Shown here: piece by piece, positions 1 through 5,376 of the stretch
Position numbering within the stretch: the first letter of the stretch is position 1
How the letters are laid out: each line of letters begins with the position of its first letter
From: Flavobacteriales bacterium
Lineage (GTDB): Bacteria > Bacteroidota > Bacteroidia > Flavobacteriales_E > Vicingaceae
Assembly (NCBI GenBank): GCA_002402165.1
Contig: NVVI01000006.1
Location: forward strand, 51,089-56,464
Length of the DNA: 5,376 nucleotides
Reading direction: 5' to 3'
Translations under genes and position numbers: made by a program
Notes under the pieces: generated by a model
What the model saw: only the letters and a program-made list of their open reading frames with translations
What the model was told of the DNA's origin: nothing
Databases searched by the model: none

Positions 1-1338
1 GAAATCCCAACTAAAGTTTTTTCTAAAGAAGAGGTTGTCTACATTAAAAAAGAGATAAAAGCAGAACAAAAACAGATTGAAATAAATCGCTTGACAAGCA
101 TTATTTATCTTATAGTTTTAGAAAAAGGAATTGACTATAAAGCCAGTGAAAGAGCAAGAATAGCAGGGGGTGGGCTTGCTACATCGCTTAACAAAGCGAA
201 AATAAAAGCAATTTCTATTGTTGCTGATACAAGTGTGTCAGAAGCTTTTATTGAAGGCGTGGCACTAACTAACTACCAGTTTTTAAAATACTTTTCTGAC
301 AAGAAAGTTAATACATTAAAAAACATAAAAGCTGTTGGAACAATTAAAAAAACGGTTGTAGATGAAATTCAAAACACTGTTGATGGAACCAACTATGCTA
401 AAGAATTAGTGAATGAACCTCAATCTTTTCTTACAGCAACTCAAATTGCTAAAGAAATCCAGAAACTCGGAAAAGAAGCCGGTTTTAAGACCACTGTTTA
501 TAACAAGGCTAAAATTAAATCGCTTAAAATGGGCGGTTTATTGGCCGTCAACAAAGGAAGTATAGAGCCTCCTACGTTCTCAATATTAGAATGGAACCCA
601 AAAAATGCTAAAAACAAAAAACCAATAATTTTAGTAGGAAAAGGTGTTGTTTATGATACTGGAGGGTTAAGCTTAAAACCAACTGCCAACTCAATGGATT
701 TTATGAAATGTGATATGGGTGGTGCTGCAGCTGTAATTGGTGGTTTATATGCTATATCAAAAAACAAGTTGCCTTATCATGTTATAGGTTTGGTTCCAGC
801 AACGGATAATCGGCCAAGTGGTGCTGCTTATGCTCCTGGAGATGTAATAACCATGCACAACAAAAAAACGGTTGAGGTTTTAAATACCGATGCTGAGGGA
901 CGTTTAATTTTAGCTGATGCTTTAAGTTATGCTCAAAAATACAAGCCTGAACTAGTACTTGATATAGCAACATTAACTGGTGCCGCTGCTGCCGCAATTG
1001 GTCATTACGGTATTGTAGGAATGGGAAATGCTGATGAAAAAGCAATGAGTAAGCTTAAAGAAAGTGGGAATAATGTTTTTGAAAGAATTGCGGAATTCCC
1101 TTTTTGGGATGAATATAATGAGCAACTAAAATCTCCTATTGCAGATTTAACTAATCTCGGAAAAGGAAGTGGAGGATCAATTACTGCTGGTAAATTTTTA
1201 GAAAACTTCACCAACTATCCATACATTCATTTAGATATCGCTGGACCAGCATTTTTACACAAACCCATTAATTATTTATCTCAAGGAGGAACAGGTGTTG
1301 GTGTAAGGTTGTTTTATGATTTTGTAAAAAACTATTAA
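1..1338 (+). CDS. pepA: Leucyl aminopeptidase, M17 family (PepA-like), 5'-truncated by window edge
   Basis: Cytosolic dinuclear-metal aminopeptidase that removes N-terminal residues from peptides during protein turnover. The frame is open from base 1 with 445 codons before the TAA at 1336. M17 enzymes usually have about 460-500 residues, so only a short N-terminal piece should be missing. The first TTG at base 91 is not a credible start, because the coding sense continues upstream (EIPTKVFSKEE...). Numbering from base 1, the catalytic C-terminal domain shows the full active-site set: K214 and D219 in GKGVVYDTGG, K226 in LSLKP, D238 in KCDMGG, and D297, E299 and R301 in NTDAEGRL. By family knowledge these are the metal ligands, the catalytic lysine and the bicarbonate-site arginine. 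The N-terminal part (about codons 1-130) is the less conserved regulatory domain. The gene ends 6 bases before pdxA, suggesting co-transcription. Nothing looks broken. The family call is firm; substrate preference cannot be read from the sequence. Confidence 0.95.
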   Translation, partial: EIPTKVFSKEEVVYIKKEIKAEQKQIEINRLTSIIYLIVLEKGIDYKASERARIAGGGLATSLNKAKIKAISIVADTSVSEAFIEGVALTNYQFLKYFSDKKVNTLKNIKAVGTIKKTVVDEIQNTVDGTNYAKELVNEPQSFLTATQIAKEIQKLGKEAGFKTTVYNKAKIKSLKMGGLLAVNKGSIEPPTFSILEWNPKNAKNKKPIILVGKGVVYDTGGLSLKPTANSMDFMKCDMGGAAAVIGGLYAISKNKLPYHVIGLVPATDNRPSGAAYAPGDVITMHNKKTVEVLNTDAEGRLILADALSYAQKYKPELVLDIATLTGAAAAAIGHYGIVGMGNADEKAMSKLKESGNNVFERIAEFPFWDEYNEQLKSPIADLTNLGKGSGGSITAGKFLENFTNYPYIHLDIAGPAFLHKPINYLSQGGTGVGVRLFYDFVKNY

Positions 1339-1344
1339 GAAAGC

Positions 1345-2382
1345 ATGTCGAAAAAAATAAAAATAGGAATTAGTGTTGGAGATATTAATGGCATTGGAAT
1401 GGAAGTTATTATCAAAACTTTTATGGATTCTCGAATGATGGACGTCTGCTCACCCGTTATTTATGGTTCTACTCATTTAGCATCTTCTCATAGAAAATCC
1501 TTGGGTATAAATGACTTTAGTTTTCATCCCATTAAAAATATTAGAGAAATCAACAACAAAAAGGCAAATTTAATAGACTGCTGGCAAGAAGAAATTGACA
1601 TCTCTTTTGGTCAATCTACTAAAGCAGGGGGGAAATACGCTCTTTTATCCTTAGAACAAGCTTCAAAGGATTTGTTTGATGGTAATATTGATGCCTTAGT
1701 AACCGCACCTATCAATAAAGACAACATACAATCTGAAGATTTTGATTTTACAGGTCATACAGAATATCTAACCAATAAATTTGAAGGCGAATCACTTATG
1801 CTAATGATTAGCGAAAACATTAAAATTGGCGTTGCAACCAATCACATTCCTATTAGCAAAGTTGCCAACACATTGTCTGCAGATAATATTTTTTCTAAAC
1901 TTAAAATATTAAACAAAACATTAATTCAAGATTTTTGCATAACCGCTCCTCGAATTGCCGTATTAGGATTAAACCCTCATGCTGGAGATAATGGGTTAAT
2001 AGGAAAAGAAGAGGAAACTATAATTATTCCTGCAATTAATAATGCTAAAAGCATAGGGGTTAACGCTTTTGGGCCTTATCCTGCTGATGGTTTTTTTGGT
2101 TCAACTAATTACAAAAAATTTGATGCTGTTTTAGCTATGTATCATGACCAAGGATTAATTCCATTTAAATCACTTTCCTTCAGTAATGGCACTAATTTTA
2201 CCGCAGGCTTGAATGTAATAAGAACTTCCCCTGACCATGGTGTTGCTTATGACATTGCTGGGAAAAATAAAGCAGAAGAAGGTTCGTTTAGACAAGCAAT
2301 ATATAATGCCTGTGATATTCATAAAAACAGACTGCTTTCTAAACAAATAAATGAAACTCCTATGAAGGTTAAAGGAAAATGA
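1345..2382 (+). CDS. pdxA: 4-hydroxythreonine-4-phosphate dehydrogenase PdxA
   Basis: Cytoplasmic NAD-dependent enzyme of the DXP-dependent pyridoxal 5'-phosphate pathway. It oxidises 4-phosphohydroxy-L-threonine; the product decarboxylates to aminoacetone phosphate-type substrate for PdxJ. At 345 residues it has normal family length. Visible signatures in order: GDINGIGMEV (residues 12-21, a variant of the usual GDPAGIGPE), GHTEYL (137-142, substrate-binding H138 and T139), H167 in NHIPI, H212 in LNPHAGD, GPYPADGFF, H267 in MYHDQGLIPFK, then K275, N284, R293 and RTSPDHG. The three histidines align with the metal ligands of the E. coli enzyme (H166, H211, H266), each offset by one, and K275/N284/R293 keep the same offset, so the active site looks intact. 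The ATG at 1345 is chosen because it gives the expected MSKKIKIGISVGD start six bases after the preceding stop; the upstream AAGAAAG is only a poor Shine-Dalgarno. The stop overlaps the start of the next gene. Confidence 0.97.
   Translation: MSKKIKIGISVGDINGIGMEVIIKTFMDSRMMDVCSPVIYGSTHLASSHRKSLGINDFSFHPIKNIREINNKKANLIDCWQEEIDISFGQSTKAGGKYALLSLEQASKDLFDGNIDALVTAPINKDNIQSEDFDFTGHTEYLTNKFEGESLMLMISENIKIGVATNHIPISKVANTLSADNIFSKLKILNKTLIQDFCITAPRIAVLGLNPHAGDNGLIGKEEETIIIPAINNAKSIGVNAFGPYPADGFFGSTNYKKFDAVLAMYHDQGLIPFKSLSFSNGTNFTAGLNVIRTSPDHGVAYDIAGKNKAEEGSFRQAIYNACDIHKNRLLSKQINETPMKVKGK
2364..2382 (+). promoter_or_regulatory. ATGA stop/start overlap and weak ribosome binding site for the CotH-like gene
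   Basis: The ATG of the third gene (2379-2381) overlaps the pdxA TGA (2380-2382) in the classic ATGA arrangement that usually goes with translational coupling. Possible Shine-Dalgarno sequences are GAAGG at 2364-2368 (10 bases before the ATG) and AAAGGA at 2371-2376 (only 2 bases before). Neither is ideally placed, so re-initiation by ribosomes finishing pdxA is a reasonable inference. No other ATG, GTG or TTG occurs in this frame between 2379 and the lipobox cysteine codon at 2463, which fixes this start. Confidence 0.75.
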
Positions 2383-2465
2383 TTTTTAAAACCATAATAA
2401 TTTCTTTTTTAGATAAATCATTTACTTTTTGGTGTATTATTTTCTTAGCTTTTTTTACCTCTTGT
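2379..2465 (+). other. Lipoprotein signal peptide of the CotH-like protein
   Basis: The 29 residues up to C29 hold two hydrophobic stretches (about residues 2-11 and 15-27) split by D12-K13-S14. The second leads directly into FTSC, a loose Bacteroidota-type lipobox. A single positive residue (K4) precedes the first stretch. The length and the charged break are unusual for a lipoprotein signal, but the frame offers no later standard start. E34 and D36 close behind the cysteine could act as an acidic surface-export signal of the kind described in Bacteroidota; that is inference. Confidence 0.7.
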
Positions 2466-5376
2466 AGTAGCTCCATTGAAGTAGATGTTCCTAATACAAA
2501 ACTTATTAAAGAATATTACATTGAATGTAATCCGCTTGAGTTTAACTCCATCTACACAAATTTTAAAGAAAATACTTACATTCCAATTAAGATTTCCTAC
2601 AATGGAGAAACGCGTGTTGCAAGAATGAGAGTTAGAGGCGATACCTCAAGAAAAGATCCTAAAAAATCTTTGAAAATAAAACTTGACTCTTTACAGATAA
2701 AAGGTATTCCTAAAGTTATCAATTTGAATGCAGAGTATGCTGACAAAACCTATATTCGGCAATACCTCTCAAGTAAATTAATGCAAAAATCTGGTCAAAT
2801 TTGTTTTAATGCTGAGCACGTAAAAGTATTTATTAATGGAAAATTCCATGGGTTATTCTTGCAAGTAGAAAACATGGATAAAGCTTTTTTAAAGCGAAAT
2901 AATTTATCCAAAAAAGGAAATTTATATAAGGCCACTAAAGATGGTGCATGCCTAAGTGTTTTTGATGATTTTGATGCTAAATGGGAAAAGAAAACAAATA
3001 AAAAAAGTGACCATAATGACTTAAATAAGTTAATACACGATATTAATTCTGTGTCTAATGACAATTTTCTGGAATTCATTAAAAAAACATTTGAATATGA
3101 TGATCTTGTAAATATTATAGCCCTTAACATGTTCTTGTCTAATAGTAGCACGTATTATCATAATTACTACCTCTATCATGATTTATATAAAAATGGAAAA
3201 TGGAAAATGATTCCATGGGATTTAGACAAAACAATGTCATACTATAACTGGATGCCATATACATACCATAGAACATCTAGCGAGTGGGAATCTGATAACC
3301 CTCTCGTAGAAAGAGCAATCTTATGTGTTCCTATGTTTAATGATATTAAAAAAAGAATAGATGAGCTTCATAAGTCGAATCTAAACAACCTTGCTCTTAA
3401 CCCAATTATCGATAGCCTAGTTTTAGAATTATCAGACATTATCCACTTAGATAAAAAGGATAACCTTGAATCTGTTAAGGAATGGAAAACGTATGCTAAT
3501 AACGAAAAAAGTTACTTTGATAAACATTATACTCTTTTACAACAACAATTTACCAAACAACCCCTTAGTTTTTATGTTTTTCGCTTTAATCAAATTCAAA
3601 CCGACATTATTACTTTCAAATGGCAAAAATCGACATCCCCAAACAACAAAAACATTACATATATTCTTTCTTATGGAACAGATTTTTTGTTGACAGATAG
3701 TTCTAAAACAAAATACATTATCAACATTAAAGACACCTTTTATACGCTAAAAAAGAAATTGCCAGAGGAAACTTATTACTGGAAAATAACCGCTTTTGAT
3801 GGTCAATATTATACCGATGGATTTAACACTAAAAATATTTTTGAAGTAAAACATGGATCAAAACTACCAACAACTATTTCAAAAAACATAACGTTAAGTC
3901 ATGATAAATCCCCATACATCATCTCTAAGAAAACCACCATTAAGCAAGGAGCAACGTTAACAATAAACGCGGGCGTTGAAATACATTTAAAAGAAAATGT
4001 AACTATTGAGTGTTATGGGGATATTATTGCAAACGGAACCGTTGAAAGCCCAATAACATTTATGCCTGACAATACAGCTAATTCTTGGGGATATATTTAT
4101 TTTTATGACTCCGCAAGACAAGGAACTTTTAGACATACTATTTTCAAGGAAGGAACACTGAATGCTAAAAACACTGAATTAACCCTAGAAAATTCTTCTA
4201 TTCTTATAAATGATAAATTTATGGGTGATGGCTGGAAAAACAGAAAAGTGTTAATTTACGGTAACAATTGTAAGGTTCATATTAAGAACAGCATATTTAA
4301 AGGTAATGGCGAAGGAGAGGGGGTGATTCTTTTTTATGGTGAAGCTATAACCGAAAACTCTTCTTTTAATCATGTGCCAGATGCCATCGAATACATCCAA
4401 ATGAATAAAGGGATTATTCGTAATAATTTCGTGATTAATTCTCCGGATGATGCTATTGATTTGAACGCTTGCAATAATATATTAATTGAAAAAAATATTT
4501 TGCTTAACAATAAAGATAAGGCCATTTCTATAGGAACCGAACAATATGGCCCCTCAATTAATAACATTCAAATAAATAACAATTTAATTGTAGGAAATAA
4601 AACAGCAATTGGCATTAAAGATAGCTCTATAGCCTATATTAGCAATAACACTCTTTTTAAAAATACTAATGGGATTAATGCTTATAAAAAAAGAAAAGAT
4701 TATAATAAAGGAGGAACGGCATATGTTAAAAACACCATTTTTGAAAAGAACAAAAAAACTAACGCTTACCCAGATAAATGGTCCTCAATTACAGTAAATA
4801 ATTCTATCGTAAACAATAAGGTTTTGGCAGGAAAGGACAACTTTCAGGGAGACCCAAAGTTTATTGATGCCAAACGAAACAACTTTCATTTAAGAAAAGA
4901 ATCTCCTTGTTTGAATAAAGGTGATAATAAAAAAGACATTGGAGCTTTTAATTCAGAAGGAACAACCGTTAGTTTTTCCAAAATACACATAAAATCTTCT
5001 GAAGAAAAAAAGAGTGGAGACTGGATTGAACTCTTTAATAATTATAACATTTCTGTTGATTTATCTTTGTATAAAATTGTTATAAAAAATAATGTGACGG
5101 TAAAAGAGTTTGTCTTCCCTATCGGAACAACCTTAAAACGTATGGCTACTATAACTTTAGCAAATAAATACCTTTTATTTACTAAAGTCTACGGCTATCA
5201 ACAATCAGCAATTGGAGGGCTTCCTAAATTAAACGTAGAGCAAACTACTTTAAAACTTATTAATCCTGATGGATATGTGATTGACACGTTTACTTTCCCT
5301 GCAATATCAACTAAAAAAGAGAGTATTACCTTTGTTTCAAATCACATAAATAATAAAACAAAAAGAACTTGGAAAT
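2379..5376 (+). CDS. CotH-kinase-like multidomain lipoprotein (CotH + FN3 + beta-helix + lamin tail), 3'-truncated by window edge
   Basis: The frame is open for 999 codons with no stop, read codon by codon to the window end. Residues 1-29 form a long hydrophobic signal ending in a lipobox-like FFTSC, with C29 the predicted lipidated cysteine; the mature end CSSSIEVD is acidic. Residues about 55-385 resemble the CotH atypical kinase family: RVRGDTS (84-90) with KKS, VFINGKFHGLFLQVENMD (150-167), GNLYKA (180-185), NYYLY (262-266) and the hallmark IPWDLD (278-283). Residues about 395-489 look like a fibronectin-III fold (TFKWQKS, ITYILSYGTD, YYWKITAFDG). Residues about 495-857 form a parallel beta-helix, opening with TIKQGATLTINAGVEI and closing with GDPKFID...SPCLNKGD...DIGAF. 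Residues about 863-999 resemble a lamin-tail domain (KSGDWIELFNN). In this family some CotH proteins transfer phosphate to protein targets, but S257 sits where an aspartate is usual, so activity is uncertain. Predicted location: outer membrane, perhaps the cell surface. Substrate and role are unknown. Confidence 0.9.
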   Translation, partial: MIFKTIIISFLDKSFTFWCIIFLAFFTSCSSSIEVDVPNTKLIKEYYIECNPLEFNSIYTNFKENTYIPIKISYNGETRVARMRVRGDTSRKDPKKSLKIKLDSLQIKGIPKVINLNAEYADKTYIRQYLSSKLMQKSGQICFNAEHVKVFINGKFHGLFLQVENMDKAFLKRNNLSKKGNLYKATKDGACLSVFDDFDAKWEKKTNKKSDHNDLNKLIHDINSVSNDNFLEFIKKTFEYDDLVNIIALNMFLSNSSTYYHNYYLYHDLYKNGKWKMIPWDLDKTMSYYNWMPYTYHRTSSEWESDNPLVERAILCVPMFNDIKKRIDELHKSNLNNLALNPIIDSLVLELSDIIHLDKKDNLESVKEWKTYANNEKSYFDKHYTLLQQQFTKQPLSFYVFRFNQIQTDIITFKWQKSTSPNNKNITYILSYGTDFLLTDSSKTKYIINIKDTFYTLKKKLPEETYYWKITAFDGQYYTDGFNTKNIFEVKHGSKLPTTISKNITLSHDKSPYIISKKTTIKQGATLTINAGVEIHLKENVTIECYGDIIANGTVESPITFMPDNTANSWGYIYFYDSARQGTFRHTIFKEGTLNAKNTELTLENSSILINDKFMGDGWKNRKVLIYGNNCKVHIKNSIFKGNGEGEGVILFYGEAITENSSFNHVPDAIEYIQMNKGIIRNNFVINSPDDAIDLNACNNILIEKNILLNNKDKAISIGTEQYGPSINNIQINNNLIVGNKTAIGIKDSSIAYISNNTLFKNTNGINAYKKRKDYNKGGTAYVKNTIFEKNKKTNAYPDKWSSITVNNSIVNNKVLAGKDNFQGDPKFIDAKRNNFHLRKESPCLNKGDNKKDIGAFNSEGTTVSFSKIHIKSSEEKKSGDWIELFNNYNISVDLSLYKIVIKNNVTVKEFVFPIGTTLKRMATITLANKYLLFTKVYGYQQSAIGGLPKLNVEQTTLKLINPDGYVIDTFTFPAISTKKESITFVSNHINNKTKRTWK
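2541..3533 (+). other. CotH-kinase-like domain
   Basis: Domain within the large lipoprotein, residues about 55-385. The family landmarks appear in the expected order: RG-x-[ST]-S type loop (R86, G87, S90) followed by K95-K96-S97, E164 in the LFLQVEN strand, K184 in GNLYKA, the helix-rich segment YDDLVNIIALNMFLSN, then HNYYLY and W280-D281-L282-D283. A helical tail with PLVERAI and PMFNDIKKRI matches the usual C-terminal part of the domain. The N-x-D motif normally found just before the HNYYLY strand reads N255-S256-S257. Domain assignment is confident; catalytic competence is not established. Confidence 0.85.
3561..3845 (+). other. Fibronectin-III-like domain
   Basis: Domain within the large lipoprotein, residues about 395-489. 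The pattern is typical of extracellular FN3 modules in Bacteroidota surface proteins: a strand with a core tryptophan (FKWQKS, W415), a polar insert, ITYILSYGTD, a loop, then YYWKITAFDG (W468) and a closing strand. It probably acts as a spacer or binding module between the kinase-like domain and the beta-helix. The call rests on motif resemblance only. Confidence 0.65.
3861..4949 (+). repeat. Parallel beta-helix repeats (PbH1-like) with asparagine ladder
   Basis: Protein-level repeats covering residues about 495-857 of the large lipoprotein. The entry sequence TIKQGATLTINAGVEIHL and the segment GDIIANGTVESPITF are standard first coils of a right-handed beta-helix. Successive coils then carry a repeated I-x-N-N/S-x-[IFL] core, with asparagines at residues 637, 660, 683 and 706 exactly 23 apart, followed by less regular coils at 735, 757, 785 and 808. 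The cap with GDPKFID, SPCLNKGD and DIGAF is typical of the C-terminal end of NosD/pectate-lyase-like helices. Such domains often bind or cleave polysaccharide, but no catalytic motif is recognised here. Confidence 0.85.
4965..5376 (+). other. Lamin-tail-like domain (LTD), cut by window edge
   Basis: Residues about 863-999 of the large lipoprotein. The motif SGDWIELFNN (879-888) followed by VDLSLYKIVI and FVFPIGTTL is the usual start of the bacterial lamin-tail fold, an Ig-like beta sandwich often found with CotH domains in secreted Bacteroidota proteins. The later strands TTLKLINPDGYVIDTFTF are also typical. Most of the domain is present; the final strand and any C-terminal sorting signal lie beyond base 5376. 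Confidence 0.8.

Noticed and set aside
782..1214. Open frames on the minus strand across the aminopeptidase gene.
   Set aside because: They overlap the conserved metal-binding core of the M17 enzyme and their translations show no recognisable domain; they are shadow frames.
1339..1344. Possible promoter or terminator between the aminopeptidase gene and pdxA.
   Set aside because: The gap is only 6 bases, with no room for either, and no stem-loop with a T-run is seen around the stop codon.
1627..1632. Run of G residues in pdxA that might mark a frameshift site.
   Set aside because: The frame continues through it as AGGKYALLSLEQA, which fits the family, so no frameshift is indicated.
4306..4325. 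Purine-rich GAAGGAGAGGGGGTG resembling a ribosome binding site with a GTG start.
   Set aside because: The GTG is in the frame of the large lipoprotein and encodes part of the beta-helix loop GNGEGEGVI; there is no sign of an independent protein beginning here.
2795..4567. Further open frames on either strand inside the third gene (minus 2795-3151, plus 3466-3693, minus 4370-4567).
   Set aside because: All lie within the continuous CotH-like frame, which carries clear domain motifs at these positions; the alternative translations are low in information and lack any family signature.
4707..4797. Near-perfect Shine-Dalgarno AAAGGAGGA at 4707-4715, 7 bases before an ATG at 4723 that opens a 24-codon frame.
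   Set aside because: It lies entirely inside the beta-helix coding region, whose frame encodes well-formed repeats here. The small frame has no recognisable product, and Shine-Dalgarno motifs carry little weight in Bacteroidota.

Overview
The window carries three tightly packed genes, all on the + strand, with essentially no intergenic DNA: the 3' part of a leucyl aminopeptidase gene (M17 family, PepA-like), a complete pdxA (4-hydroxythreonine-4-phosphate dehydrogenase, vitamin B6 synthesis), and the first 999 codons of a large predicted lipoprotein. That lipoprotein has a CotH-kinase-like domain, a fibronectin-III-like domain, a parallel beta-helix and a lamin-tail-like domain. The DNA is strongly AT-rich, the ribosome binding sites are weak, PdxA has a GDINGIG variant of its first glycine motif, and the third protein has a short-lipobox lipoprotein signal with a beta-helix/lamin-tail architecture. 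Together these suggest a Bacteroidota organism, probably Flavobacteriia-like. This is inference from style and family knowledge, not a search result.

Layout. Bases 1-1338: aminopeptidase, frame open at the left edge, so its true start lies outside the window. Bases 1339-1344: a 6-base gap. Bases 1345-2382: pdxA. Bases 2379-5376: the CotH-like lipoprotein, whose ATG overlaps the pdxA stop by 4 bases (ATGA) and whose frame is still open at the right edge. I read every codon of this last frame and found no stop. No RNA genes, mobile elements, CRISPR arrays or convincing promoters or terminators were seen.

How they fit together. The spacing (6 bases, then a 4-base overlap) predicts one transcript. 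The first two products are cytoplasmic housekeeping enzymes (peptide turnover and pyridoxal phosphate synthesis). The third is predicted to be exported and lipid-anchored and has no obvious biochemical link to them. The most interesting part of the window is this third gene. It has an unusual domain combination, translational coupling to a vitamin gene, a 23-residue asparagine-marked beta-helix ladder, and a serine where the CotH family usually has a conserved aspartate.
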